From positions 61,573,257-61,637,256 of the forward strand of contig OX104128.1 of the NCBI GenBank assembly GCA_944470555.2: a DNA stretch of 64,000 nt. The letters are read 5' to 3'. Below, piece by piece: positions 34,500 through 47,076 of this stretch; the first letter of the stretch is position 1; every line of letters begins with the position of its first letter. Below the pieces are notes generated by a model, which did not search any database, was not told the DNA's origin, and saw only the letters and a list, made by a program, of their open reading frames with translations. The DNA comes from Heterobilharzia americana (taxonomy: Eukaryota > Platyhelminthes > Trematoda > Strigeidida > Schistosomatidae). A program made the position numbers and the translations under genes.

Positions 34500-37400
34500 A
34501 AGGGTAGCTATTCACGTCAGTGGGAACCTCCGCCGATGACAGTGACCTTGAGCCCGCTAAGAAGGTGGAAAGACCATGTTGGGCCAGGCCCGTCATGGTC
34601 ATAGACCGAAGCATCTCGGGAAGGGTCCCATATGCTGAAGCCGACGACCATGGTTTTCCATCGCATACCGGAATCGACAACTGGCACGCTAGTACAGAAT
34701 TATGCCCACAATATGCAACAGTGGCAGTGGATATCAGCAAGGATACGGTTAAATGCCATAGCAGCGGCTACAGTGGCGGCCTGGAGACTTCCACGTCCCT
34801 CAAATTTGACGAATATAACGTAGCTCGGATTGATGGCTATTAACGCCGGGTATCTAGAACTTCAAACCGAGGTACTGAAAGAATGGCGTGCAGTTAAAAA
34901 CAACATCAGCGGGGATTTTCGCCGCTGTGAAGGCAGGCCCAGGACACTGCCGCGACCGCAAACGACAGTCCCACCTGGTGCTGAAGTTACCAATACTATC
35001 GATAGACAAGACTCCTTAACTGGCCTTGACCCCATAAAACCCCTAAATACCAATGTGGGGAAAAACATGATTGTGCCGGCTCCACTTGATCGGCCATCCT
35101 GTAGCGGCCATCAACGCTGCACACGTCCCCTGAAGTTTGCCACCGCTGAGACACCCCGTGTCGTTAGAAACACCTCTAAGTGTCTTTACAGTGGGGCGAC
35201 GTGGCTTAGAGGCAAGCTGAGGGAGCTACGATCTCTCTTTTCCTGCCCTTCTCCAGAGATCATAGCCCCAACGGAAACCTGGCTGTCGCCATATATTAGC
35301 TATGCCGAAGCTAGTATAGAGGGTATGCGTCTGTTCAGGAGAGACAGGGAGCTCAAAGAAGGAGGTGAAGTGGCAGCGTTTACAAGTGACCATCTCAAAA
35401 GTGAGAGAGCCACTGAAACTCTACTTTTAGGGCTCCAAGACTCCACCTGATGCCAGTTTGCGGTTGAACACCGAGTATCTGGTGCGCAGAGTTCACAGAA
35501 CTCCTGCCCGCAACGTGAACTTAACCAACAACTGCCCTAAGTAATGTCCGGAGCCACGTCCATGGGATATGACCAGGTCCTCATTGTCTGGGATTTTAAC
35601 GCTCCAACTCTCAATCTTGTGCAGGACAGGGGGACCGCAAGCCGAAGGTTCGACCAAAACCCACTCAAAAGTATCTCAAAGGTGGAACTGCTTGAGAAAA
35701 TTGCCGGTGACAATCGTCCGGGATCGAGCGGAAAACCGCGGGGATGAAAGAATATCTGCAGACAGCGCCATGGCCTGAGGAGTTGAGTTACCCTTCGATC
35801 GACCAACACTGGGAATCGGCAAGAGAAATCATCAAGAAGGCTTTCTCTGAAAACTCCCCAGTAGCCACAACAATGCCGAGGAAGCGAACGTGGCGGCCGA
35901 AACCAGGCACTCAACGCATCTTGGAAGCGTGGTATGAGTGTAAGATCTCCAGAAAGGAGCCAGATCACACCGCGTACTTTGGAGATCGATGCAACAGCAA
36001 ACCGAGGGGATGCAGGAAGCCGCTGCAGACAAATTTTGCCCAGAGGCGCGAGACGAGCCCTAAGAGCCTGTCGTGATTCATGGCAGGGGAAAATCCACCA
36101 ACCAGGGAGCTTGCCTTCTGAAAGGCCCGAACGGAAGGAACCCCCTTGGATTTCAGATCGCCGGAAATTTCAGCGTACCTTCGACACAACTTAACATGCC
36201 ATCATCCAGCCAAAATTGCCAACCACCCGGGCTACCTTCGGCACCACTCACACCAGTAGGGTTGCATGCAATAGAGGTAGCTCCTGCCACGGTCCTTGGA
36301 AAGCTGTCAAATTTTGCATAGGAAAATCACTAGGATGCAACGATATCTGGTGGTCCGAGTTGAAACAATGCATGGGTGCTCATGCGGTTCGCTTCGTAAT
36401 CGGTTTTAAAACTCCTTTAGCAGATATATGCTTCTATGGGAGTGGAAATGAGCGATTCTGTCCCCCGTCTTTAGAAGAAGGAACAGGCAGAACCCGAAAT
36501 GCTACCTACCCATGGCGCTTCTACCAGCGGTGTGAAAAGTAATGGAGAGCCCAGTGAACGATCGTGTCAGGGAGTACTTGGACAATGGGGAGCACCAAGT
36601 GATGCTCAGCACGGTTTCAGAAAAGGTAGGTCCTGGGCCTCAAACATTTCGGAGCTCGGCGGTTAGTCGCCGGCCTGCTGGGGCCTCCAAATTTATGTAC
36701 ATGTTATTTTCCTGGATTTTACTCAGGCCTTTCGGCATAGTCCTACCCGCCATTCTCGTTCGCAAAATACCGAGGCTAGGTATTGACAATCGAGTGCCCT
36801 CCTGGCTACAGGACTGTTTAGACGGCGTTGAATTCTGCAAAAAAGCTCGGAGGACATCATCATCTAGCATACCACAACGAGCGACTCTGGATCCATTGCT
36901 ATTCCTTCTTTTAGTGAACGACTTTCCTCTGAATCTCAGTTACCCAATTCTACTTTACTCCGAGGATGTTAGTTATGGAGAGCCGTGACATCCGAAACTG
37001 AATCGAGTGCACTGCACAGTGATCTCCGATCGCTTGCAGAGTGGGTGGATAATAGCGGACTAGCATTTGGTCTGGATAAGTGCCGAACCATGTTTCTTCT
37101 CACCCCTGGTTCTTAGAAAGTACCCTACTGTCTTTGTGGAACGAAACCCCCACAACACCACGGAAAAAGGCCTGAGACTAGGAGTGACTGACAAGTTAGC
37201 TTCGTTTATCCAGATGCCTCCAGAGCCTAGGTAGTACTACATTTCATGCGCAGATAACCAGGCGTCCTCACCCCAGAACCCTTCCTGAAGCTGTACAGGA
37301 CCTAAGTACGGCCTCGCCTAGAAGTCCACAACGTCATTGCACCACTATGCCTAAAAAGAGATGTTAACCTCCTAGAGAGAATCCAGAGGCAGGGATGAGG

Positions 37401-37950
37401 CAACGACCCTGTGAGGACAGGTTGAAAGACCCATGACTGCAATCTCTTAGCCATGATAGATTACGTAACGACTTCATAACGGCTTTTAAAATACTACTTG
37501 ATCCAAGCCGTCCGAACAACGGAACCCATCCGAGTGGCCACTGTGACATTCCTCGTGGTAGCTCAAGGAGAATGCCCACCAGAGGACGAAAAATGACGTG
37601 CGTTAGCACTTCTCTCTGCGCTTTGTGGCCACTCAAGTGCATTGCAGTTCCGTCAGCTGACAGCTTTAAGGAGAGGCTGGAGAGTTGCCCGGTGACTCAT
37701 GGTTCGTGCCCATCCAGCTGAGATATGGACTAGGCTGGTACAACCTACTAACCCCGCAAAACTCAGCACAGTCAACACATTACAGAGTCTGTTCTACCGC
37801 TGCTATCAACGCAAATCAGACTCAACCCTGTACTTCCGCACAGACATCTCCAGTTACCCTCTGTTAATGATATTACTGTCTCCATCCCCATAACCCTTCC
37901 TGTAATCTTACTTGCTCCTTCTCTTCCCTCTGGCTTTGTGTTCCAACAAT
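34500..37950 (+). mobile_element. CR1-like family B element (B4), part 1
   Basis: Plus-strand element with possible ORF1 remains (34520-35150), endonuclease start GKLRELRSLFSCPSPEIIAPTETWLS (about 35200-35285; Glu of TETW kept), RLFRRDRELKEGGEVAAF, VWDFNAP near 35590 (GDFNAP with Gly changed to Trp), an inter-domain stretch (35744-36076), then RT pieces 36540-36990 (VPSWLQDCLDG, PLLFLLLVNDFPL, LLYSEDV, where YADD is YSED) and the C-terminal domain to about 37800. Many frameshifts. The 3' UTR begins at about 37830 and is cut by an inserted family A 3' end near 37950, resuming at about 39690. Confidence 0.75.
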
Positions 37951-37979
37951 ATTTAACGAACGTTCTCCCCGTCCCTTAG

Positions 37980-39660
37980 TCCGTCCCCATTTCAGTTTCA
38001 AAGTCTACTCAACGAATTCCTTCAGTTCACGGATATCCATAAATTTCCTGACATTCATACTCAATCCACAAATATGAAGTATAATGGAGTAATCGGCAAG
38101 CAATAATGGTCCCAGCCATTGCGTCCACTGTAGACGTACTTAAACCTCTAAATTTGTGAATCAGTTATTAAAGTCCTCAGTCCCCTAAATACCGATGGCT
38201 TTACGACTGCATACAAGGGTGTACATATGGTTCGTCTCCGTATAATGAACATGATGAATGTTGTTTTCCTCTCAAAGCCACCATGGTACACCCAAATATG
38301 GAAAACTTTAAGGACCTTATAATGAAAAAACTATATAGCCGACTATACAAGTATACATGAAAATGCACACAAAGTTCAAATAGGTAATGAAGAATACGGA
38401 CTTTTCTCTTCTCTGAATCGGATGGTGTAGCAATTTGTTTACATATCTGCTCGTGCTTCTTCCTTCTTTTCTTATTACCAGCAACAGCACCATGACAACA
38501 CTTAATGCACATTTCAATCTGAACATAATTACTTAGTGAAAATAATACCTCCCCTAGACGCCAATAGTTATCAGACTGCTCTCACTTTTTTGCAAATTCT
38601 GGGCCATCTTCACGATTAACTCGCCTACTGTTCCCAATTTTTTTCGCAACGGACCGACTAAATTTTCCCAACATTATTAGTAGTGGAGACATCCTGAACA
38701 GATGTTTAAACCAGAGACCAACTCATTTATTGGCTCGGAAAGCGACTTACCTGCAGTAGCTCCGAACTTAATGTTTTCTAGCACCCTGTATCAAGCGGTC
38801 TTCTCACGTGAAAGTTAATATGGATCAGATACACTCCCTGAATGATGCTGCGTAAAAGTATTGCCACTTGGACTGTTGACCATCTCAATGTCTATTTCTG
38901 TCCAATACAACAAATATTCTTGGTGAAACTAATCTGTATTACCTTTAAACATAACGTGGTGGCCAGGAAATGCTTTGATTCGGACGCACACCTCGGTCAT
39001 ATAACTGCGGATACTTTACCGACGCTCCAGATTGTATACATGGGGCGTTTGCGGTTAGTAACGCTAAAAACTGAAGCACTTTCCCAAGAATAGACTTTTA
39101 TATTACCAAATAGCAAACTACGCGAACGAACTTACAACGTCGGCTGGTTATGAGGCAAACTTCGAACGTTGCGCACTTCTTTTGTTGATATTGAAACCTG
39201 TCTCTGTGATGGAAAATGGAAATCTACGCCCGTCTCATGAATTTCAGCAACTTTTAATAAAATTTTGCACACCAACGACTTTATATGTTAATGCTAAATA
39301 TATATATAAATATATATAAAATATACACATACCAAAAATATACTGAATCACTACTTGTAAACTTTCATGAATTATCTGTTTGACGATGCTTGTAAACTGG
39401 CATCCCTCATGTTAAATCCATTACATGAGGATAATATTTATTGCTATCTAAACTTTAACACTCTGTGTGCCCTGAAAAGTGATACTTTCTTGTCCGTTTC
39501 TTAACTGGCGGAATCTTTCGCTGTTTTTAATAGAGTTTAATGGCATTCCGTCTGTACCATTCAAGACTCGTAAAAATCTGTTAGATATTCTGACACCTAT
39601 AGATGTGATGATGCTCGCAAACTGGCTTCCCTCATGTCAAGTTACCAATTTGAGTAAAAA
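37980..39660 (+). mobile_element. Family A 3' end (A7), inverted relative to A1
   Basis: Plus-strand, 5' truncated family A copy. 37980-38090 encodes the ORF2 C-terminus (FQSLLNEFLQFTDIHKFPDIH, STNMKYNGVIG). The 3' UTR follows for 1.5 kb and mirrors 17030-15489 block by block, including tail unit 2 (about 39365-39425) and tail unit 1 (about 39596-39650). A plus-strand frame 38842-39093 resembles the minus frame 16070-16393 only because the DNA is homologous. An AT-rich run (39295-39330) separates A7 from A1-like sequence. Confidence 0.8.
39295..39332. repeat. AT dinucleotide-rich run
   Basis: TATATATA and AAATATATATA stretches inside the A7 3' UTR, absent from the matching place in A1. Likely a local microsatellite expansion. 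Confidence 0.7.
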
Positions 39661-39689
39661 AACATTGATTTTTTGTCTACCTCAAGTGG

Positions 39690-40090
39690 ATTTACTTAGG
39701 CTTCTCCTTCCGTTCTGCTTCCTTTCGCCTGATAGTTTTCTATTTCCCACTATGAGCACTTCCACTCTCTTGATTTCTCTGGACGTTCTTCTTGTTTTAC
39801 CTTTACAACCAGTTTGACCAACTGTCTGGTGGCATGAAACCCGAGGAAAGCAGCTGCACTGCAGTCTTTGAAAACATCACACAATCCCTACAAAAATGAA
39901 CAACACCCGACCGCTCATCGGGCTAACGTCAGCTACAGCGGGCTGTTGGGTAGACCTGCTGCATCGGAATCCACCGAAGACCTGGAACCGTTTGGCAAAA
40001 CCTAGAAGTGAGCGCGCAAAAATCAATTGGCTTGCACTAGCCCCTAAAAAGGTATTGGATTTTGAAAGTTTAGTTCTACCAACTGAGCTT
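39690..40090 (+). mobile_element. Family B element (B4), part 2: 3' UTR end
   Basis: Bases 39820-40040 match the 3' UTR of B3 at 11290-11500, including a conserved WVDLLHRNPPK reading in both. Sequence before it (39700-39820) also aligns with B3 11180-11290. This is the far part of the B4 3' UTR beyond the A7 insertion. Confidence 0.65.
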
Positions 40091-41267
40091 GGAACTGACT
40101 GAATTACAGGCCTACCAATGCACCATTCGAACCAGAGGTCGGTCCAGTGCTAATTTTTAAACGTCAGATATTATATAAGTACTTTTGTGCGTAAAAAAAA
40201 AGCCAGCAGTAGCACAATTATGAAGTAGCGCCACTCGATATCGAAGGTGATATTGCACTAGCCAACTACAGAGATCCGCGGGAAGTCATGATTCATTTTG
40301 GTGATAGGCATCAGTCCTGGTAAACAGCATGCTGTCGTGTAAACGTAGCGTGGCGTGGCTGACATTACTGGTCAATATTTCGTTCAAATAGTCTATGAGA
40401 CGAGATCGTTTGGCTGCAATTTCACTTAATGTCCTAATTTGGCGGTGTTTTCTTAACTTGGTTGTTAGATTTGTCACACAGCATGTCGAGTCGTCTGACT
40501 GCGTTACATTAGACATGTCATTACCAGCCTACTGTCTGAAAGATAACTTATACAGTTGTTTGTGGCGCTGTCACTCTGTTTAGGTAAATTATGTATTCAT
40601 AGAGTGAATTTATAATGAACAAAGTGCATTCTGTAAAGTGTTCTGTTGTTAACGCCTAACATATGCTTATCATGCAGTAAAAACATAGTTGGGAAGTTGA
40701 TGGAAGATGGTGCGTTATCACCATTCTTAAGCACGTTAATACATATATATATATCCCATATTTGCCTCTTTATGCGATAGGTAGTCTTATTGTTGATCAC
40801 TAAGACTTATGGTAGGTAGTTTGCAACAATCCACTGTCTGTATTTTTATTCACTTAGGGAATGAGATTGTGTGTGCATCGGAGCATTTGTGCTCCGGGAT
40901 GGAATTATTGTATGTATGTTGCAGGAAAGTATTTTCTGTGTTATCTGAACGTTCCAACTCAATAGGGAATTGCAAAGGGATGCAGCGGATCTTCTGTTAG
41001 CCTCTCAGTTACCTGTTGGCTTTGAGGAGGCAAGAATTCATACGGATATTGGGTATTTAGAAAGGAGGCCGAAATGTTCGATGTAAGAGAGCCAAGTAGT
41101 CAACTTTCAAAGTGTTTATATGATAATACAGGAGGCTCCTGATGGTATGGAGTCGGTACAACCCCATCCGACAAGAAATTCAGGAGGGGACGTGCTTAAG
41201 TTGTGGGTGTAATACACAGAAATGGTCACCTGTGATCTTTAAGAAACGACGGCTGCAGTTATATTGT
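40091..41267. other. No recognisable gene
   Basis: No motif, repeat match or convincing frame found. A poly-A run lies near 40193 and a short TA run near 40742. Confidence 0.4.
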
Positions 41268-42250
41268 AAATAAATAAACAAATAAATATCCACATTCTCA
41301 AGTTATGAAATTAACGTGAGAGAAGTTAGTTTCCAGGCCCCATCAAATTGATAACTGCAGAGAAACATAAAAGGTTTTAGCAGTATTGAATGAGGAGGAA
41401 AAACATTAGACTCTATCATGATACCAAGTGTCTAAATATTATGAAAATAGAGGGAAAATATCACCTTGTAGTACATACACATCGTTCTGAGTTGAAGTCA
41501 TTCCTGCCCACAATTCTTTCTTCACACCAAACCGCGCGATATTCGGTGTTTGCGTTGTGAGTAGTCGACATGACTGACCCATCTGCAAAACCCAGTGTTT
41601 AGTCAGATAAGCGTCTACTTTAACAGTAATTCTTATCTTCGTGGATTTATTGACCAATAATAACTCACTTCAATGATTTCAGGAATAAGTAAGTATCCAT
41701 ACAATCATTTAGTCTGGGTGAATGTCTAAGTTCAGGCGTTTCCCACTCTTCGAATGTTGCCTTTTCCAGCAATTCAGATTGGTAGTACTGAAAACATCTG
41801 TTGCGGTGCAAGTAATTAAAGACTGGGAGCGTCGTCGTTCAACAGTGGTGAATATTACACATGTGTAAAACTCCTTAGATTTCACATTAAAGTATGCAAT
41901 ATTGTCAAGGAGATTCATTGGCTGTTAATTGACTTTTATTAGATGGATTGACACAAGATAAAGAAATCTGTCACATAGCATAATTATGGATGTATTGCCG
42001 TTAGGCAAAGTGATCTCTCAGGTTGGATTGTTGATCCAGACTTCCGCTGCACTTGTCACGGACCAGAAATGTGAAACCAGTTATTGTGATTGGGGTTTCG
42101 TGTGCGGTAGCATTTGGGGTACTGGTGGGGAAGTGAGTTGGTTGTGAAGCTGTTCAGTGTCCTGAACGTCCAAACGGAAGCCTGGAAAATGGAAACCTTT
42201 CTGGTGATGTGAACGTTTTGAATTCCTACACTTATTCCAAGGGAACCGTT
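41268..42250 (-). mobile_element. Family A-related 3' UTR (D2)
   Basis: Starts with an AAAT-type microsatellite (41268-41288) and a diverged hairpin tail (41310-41360), then aligns with D1 (9720-10112 and 11540-12010) without the family B insertion. It serves as the empty-site reference for that insertion. No coding domain is present on the minus strand. Confidence 0.6.
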
Positions 42251-42539
42251 TAAATTGTAATATGTTCGGCGTGTTTGACTGAACCCAAGGAGACTAAAGC
42301 TTGCTGGTCAGCTGAATGTGAGAGGAACCCACCAGTTTTACTCCTCTTGAGTTATCCAGGCACCCACAACTTCACACGACGTAAGCGTTTTCTTGGAATT
42401 GATTGTGGGTCACCAGTAGTTCTATAAACTGGCGAAATTACAAGGACATCCAAAAAAGATGTGCTATAGAAATCCCAAATGATAGCGTAAACTATCAGGC
42501 GCATCTTCGTTAGACCCTATATGGGAATAACGGGTATTT

Positions 42540-42915
42540 TGTTTACTTATGAAATGGAAGAGTATCGGCCCACTTGTAAACAAAATATCGAATTCTCCAC
42601 ATCTATTCCTAGGCAGAAAACTTTCCAGCTCAGCAATTCCGAAACAACTTCTGTTGATCAGAGGAAGCCAATTCATATTTGTTTGATTGAATTTTTAAAG
42701 TCTTTTGACAGGCCTGAATAGGGATATTCTGTGGAAGGAACTTCAGCTTATGGGTGCGTACTGAAAGTAACTACGTTGGGGAAGAGATTAACTTTAAACT
42801 AGGGTAGCAGCCAGTTAAATTTGGTTCTTTTATATTTAACTGGTTCCGATGCTGATAGTATGCCTCGAGGCTCTATTCTTTTTCCTCCTACTGTTTTTAG
42901 CTTTTATCATCTTCA
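42540..42915 (+). pseudogene. Non-LTR reverse transcriptase fragment
   Basis: Plus-strand frames read LIEFLKSFDRP and RDILWKELQLMG, matching the FIDFKKAFDSxxRDILW block of RT domain A, and about 70 codons later a GSILF-PP stretch resembling the QGCILSPLLF block. Frames shift between these blocks. The family was not assigned; it differs from the A and B families. Confidence 0.4.
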
Positions 42916-43529
42916 ATCACATGGGATAACAATAGAGACATAGTGCAGCTCACGAAGTTGTCTTACGCTCCCTGTGGGTATTCTAAGTGGCATGACTAAA
43001 GAAATAACTTGAAGGGGGCAGTTTCATAAACAGTTTACTTCGTTGCCATCATAAATTTTTCGAAATGCTACTGATACACTGGCTCTGTGCAGCAGAGTGC
43101 ATTGGTCACACCTAGGACGTCGGGTGTATGTTTTCGTAAAGCAAAGAGGTTAATGGTAAGTCAAACTTTTCCTGATGAACTTTGTGCACATGTGATCCAG
43201 GCTTATTGTTTTTCCTACTGGCTACATGTACACGTAGACCGCTGACTTTATAAAGTTTTCCTTCTTTCTGCATCGCAAGAAAAACGTCCTCCGACGCGAT
43301 GGTGAAGGAGAATGTTAAAAGAATGACAGATGAACATTTGCTTGGGCGATACCAAAAATGTATGGAATACTTTTTACCGAAATACATATTTTCATATGAA
43401 GTAAAATGCGTTTTCTTCCGTTGATGCTCATAGATGTTGCTAGAGCTGTGCGAAGCCAGTAGTGCCGGGCTCCTCACTAGGCGAGCTCCTGTGGAGAGAC
43501 GCGTGTGAGCGAGTAACTTGTTATGATAG

Positions 43530-44300
43530 TCTAGGTGTCTCCAAAAATGTTGAAAGCGTGTGAACTCTCAGACTCCTCCCATAGTGAGTGCGAAATTACT
43601 GATGATAAATCGACAACCTGCAGCCATAGAGCGATTGGGAGTTTTTCTATTATTCGCACCTGAATGATAACCGGCCGACGCACTAATACGTTGGTTTCCG
43701 TGATCATGTGGGACAGTGTACATGTTCGGGAAGACAGTCTCAACAGCGCCTTCGGTGCCCTTGCTCAGTCAATGACAAACGTTTGCGTGGCATTTAACCC
43801 GTTATCCGCCTATGGGCGTTTGACATCCATGTCACGTCTGTCCTCTGTTCTCGCCCAGCCCATCCTAAAACATAACTGAGCGACTGTCACTAAAACTGTT
43901 ACAACGAATTGAAACAGTTTATAGCTAACCTTCCCGTTAATGTTATGACAATAGACTTACTTCCCCTCGTTTGTACTGTGGGTTGAGTCAAAGCATACAA
44001 CCTCGGAAAGATGCAGGTAGGTGGCTATTCGACTGATGCTGCTGAGGCACACCCGATCCACCTGCTGATGCTCACCATCATTCCAAGCTAGCAGCCGACC
44101 AATACCTCTCAACTTATCAAACACTATTCTTTCAGATTCATGACCTGCAGAATAAAAGTTGTTCAGGAAATAAATTGCTTGGCATAACTTTTCTCTGAAT
44201 ATCAGTCGGCTAGTCATAGTTTTGTATGTAGTTAAACCTTTTGACATAACTTCTTTCACATACTGCATAACGCCGGTCCGGTTCAGACCCCACGGTCAGC
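43530..44300 (-). pseudogene. Decayed MULE/ZSWIM-like transposase fragment
   Basis: The minus strand 44268-43957 encodes LHLSEVVCFDSTHSTNEG, the first-Asp block of Mutator-like (ZSWIM-type) transposases, where DxTHxTN is typical. A canonical donor GTAAGT follows at once, and 36 bp later, after an AG, the protein continues in frame as NYKLFQFVVT, the next conserved strand (YKLFxFVVxD). Further on, with stops, TFVID and then ARAPKALL appear, resembling the second Asp block. The frame then reads 70 more codons (43743-43531). The 36 bp gap looks like a tiny flatworm intron. Could be a cellular ZSWIM-like pseudogene or an old transposon. Confidence 0.5.
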
Positions 44301-44882
44301 GTTGGCTTGGCAACCTTCAGTTCGTTCACCGTTAGGCGTCTACACCGAGGGTTTCTCACAGTAGATGGTTGTGCATCGTCTTGGCACATGGAAAAATCAA
44401 ACGATTTAACCCAAAGATTACGCGAATTCTAGACTGGCAACCCACTTGTTTCGATCTAAAACGCTACTGTCAACACGATTCCTAGATTACCCTTACTTCG
44501 CTCTTTAGCACCGTCTGACTTCTTCCTGTTACCGAAAGTCTACACCAATAGCAACATAGTGGTACTTTACGTCGACATCTCCCCTAAAACGACTTGCATT
44601 CTTTGATGACGCAATGCGTACTTCAGTCATCCAAACATCGGGTTAAGTGACTTCTTAGCATACTTTCCTGAAAGGTATTTACCCCCCTTCGGCTTGACGC
44701 CAGATGGCGAAATGTCCGGGTCAATATAACCTGCTCAAACACCGCAGGAAATATCCACACATGTTGAGCTAGCCAGGTTAGCAATGCTCATTGAGTCATT
44801 GCTGCCACCCAGTGAGGCTATGAAAACGAATCGGTAAAGCATTCTTCTTGGATGACATTCATCTAAAGGATAATAAACAGCA

Positions 44883-45390
44883 ATGGAACGTGCTAACATT
44901 TTCACCAACTTCTTAAACAAGCAGATAAAAGCTATGAACGCCGGAGTAATTTGGGGATCAGGGGCAGCTCAGGAAGCATCATGGCCTTTTTTAACGGTTC
45001 ACCAACTTTTAACACAGCAAGAACAACATAATGCGGATAAATTCACGTTAACCCATTACCATAACATGAAAAAATGCATCCAGCGAATAAAATGTGCAGA
45101 AAAACGCTTTTCGCAAGCTGACCTGTGTCCCCAAACATCGCAAACAATAAAAGCAGTTTACGAAACAGACGGACAAACCAAGCCATAATTTGAAAATAAA
45201 ACACCTTCAAATAGACAAACACTACCTCCAAGGCTATAAGCAGGAAAACGCAAAGACTTCTGCGACCACTGAAGGTGTACGGCCGAACGAAAAGAACCAA
45301 GTCCTCAAGACCTAGAAGCGCGGGCTCAAAAACTGCAAGTTTTCTCTACTCTCACTATTTATGTTGGATGTTGTTGCGCGCTCCTTGAAT
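44883..45390 (+). pseudogene. Possible CR1-like ORF1 end and endonuclease start
   Basis: A 101-codon frame (44883-45188) with no recognised domain is followed, after stops, by a reading QKLQVFSTLTIYVG at about 45330-45370. That resembles QKLPVFYARTINIG at 52030-52070, which aligns with the NARS start of CR1-like endonucleases. The two places may be remains of the same element family. Weak evidence. Confidence 0.25.
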
Positions 45391-46129
45391 AGTGACGTGT
45401 TTCGCTCGTCTCTCAGCTTTTGGATTTTTCCACATTGAAAAACTCCCACTTGCAATACTCAATCTAAAAAATCGGACGTTTGCAGCACTTCTGTCCATCC
45501 ACGCACCTCACCCCTGCGTATTCGTCAGCTCACTCCTCAATAGTTGAAAATTGGCATTATTATTCCTTTGAACCAACCGGTCTACCTCCTGTCAGTGGTT
45601 CTTGGGCGTTTCAACTGCCAAACTGCCTTAGCTCTCGGTTCTCCTCGGAGGTCATTCCCCAGGAAATATCTTTCCTGATTATACATACGCATCTGAAGCT
45701 AACGGTTAAACTCGTTGGTCAAGAGCAGAGGATCAAGTGACAAGTGTCTGAAGGTGAGCCAACATAAATTATCTTCCCTTTTCTATTCTGTCCTTTTGCT
45801 GCATTCAGTCTTCAACCCTCTTATTGTTGTTAACTACTTGTTTTCCCAAGAAGTTTATATCATAGCGACATGTCTGCCCAAAACGCTAGGTCCTGAAGCT
45901 TTGACACGGATAACGCGGTCGTGCACAAAAACGGCCAATAACACCCGAAACAACACACTAGTCTGTACTAGAAGACAAATAGAGGTAGGGCAGAACACCG
46001 AACTTCTAAAGAAGTGGCCAACCCATGTTTCTAGAATTCCAGTCGCCACCGGACAGGTGACACAGAGTAGCACTAGCCCGTCACAAACTAGTCCTATCTT
46101 GAGCAAGGATCATACCATGCCTGGAAATA

Positions 46130-46717
46130 GAAGACGACGTAAAAGCGCTTCAGAACAAGGCAGCCACAAGCAGTTCACCACAATCCGTAGCACCTTATTC
46201 ATAGAAGGAAGGCTGTATTACGACACCCTATGGCTGCACTGTTTGCACCAAAGTTGTTTCGGTAGTCGATGAGGCATTTGCATACAACCTATGTCAACGA
46301 TGAGCACATTGCCACTGCGATACCAAAGTCCCCCGACAATACTATGAAGCTGATGAAGAGACAACCATGCAAGTGGTTCTGGTACATCTGTCCAGAGTGC
46401 AGGAAAATGCCCGCACTCCGCACAGAAAGCCTGAAGGAGATGCTCTCCGCCACGCAAAAGCTACCAGTATCCTCGAATAAATTAGGATTAACACCAAAGA
46501 ATAACACAGAGAGACCTGGAAACCGACCTGGAGCTCCAGCTGTGGGCACGCCACCTCGCGTGGGGACCATATTGGGTCAAGTCTCCATACCTCCTACCCG
46601 GCCCCAGGGGACGGCAAGCGCATGGCCGAAGACATCGACCGCTAAGCCTCTACGAAACCCATTCCGAACACCCCACACAACGTGACTGAGAAACAACCAG
46701 TGGGAATTACTCAAACC
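46130..46717 (+). pseudogene. CR1-like ORF1 with PHD-like zinc finger, left part
   Basis: Plus strand, across a frameshift near 46340: YGCTVCTKVV, then AYNLCQR, a stop at the usual Trp, AHCHC, PRQYYEAD, and after the shift KWFWYICPECRK. The Cys-x2-Cys, Cys-x2-x, His-x-Cys and final Cys-x2-Cys spacing matches the PHD-like finger in ORF1 of many CR1/L2-type elements. A Pro/Thr-rich tail follows to a stop at 46684. At 46717 the sequence is cut by Gypsy-1 and continues at 51973. Confidence 0.5.
46714..46717. repeat. Target site duplication of Gypsy-1 (left)
   Basis: AACC directly before the LTR, repeated at 51969-51972. Confidence 0.8.
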
Positions 46718-47060
46718 TTTAGGATTTGTCCTGGTGCGAACTTGACAGACGCAAAGACCAATCACTAATTATTCGAACTTGTTATATACCCACGAATACG
46801 AGACCAAGGAAGAACACGATAGCGTAGTCGGATGGAATAGTATATTTGGATGGTTATGCCAAAATACCGATGCGTTCCAACTAACTGGCTAGAGAGTCGA
46901 ATACGAGCAATGCAACGTAACACGACAGCGTGCCAAATGGCGAGGATGCTTGACCGGATGCCTTCAGCTTAGCGAGTCCAGTTAAACTATCAAGGTCAGC
47001 ATCAATGTCGAAGTCGTCAAACCCTAGGCTATTGATTTTGGGGAAGTGTATGACGCTACA
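46718..47060 (-). repeat. 3' LTR of Gypsy-1
   Basis: 343 bp, base-for-base the same as 51626-51968 by eye. In element orientation it starts TGTAGCGTC and ends CCTAAA rather than CA. Confidence 0.95.
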
Positions 47061-47065
47061 GATCA

Positions 47066-47076
47066 CTCCCCCCCTA
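47066..47076 (-). promoter_or_regulatory. Polypurine tract of Gypsy-1
   Basis: In element orientation AGGGGGGGAGT ends a few bases before the 3' LTR. This RNase H-resistant tract primes plus-strand DNA. Gypsy-2 has a shorter G run at the same place. Confidence 0.75.
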
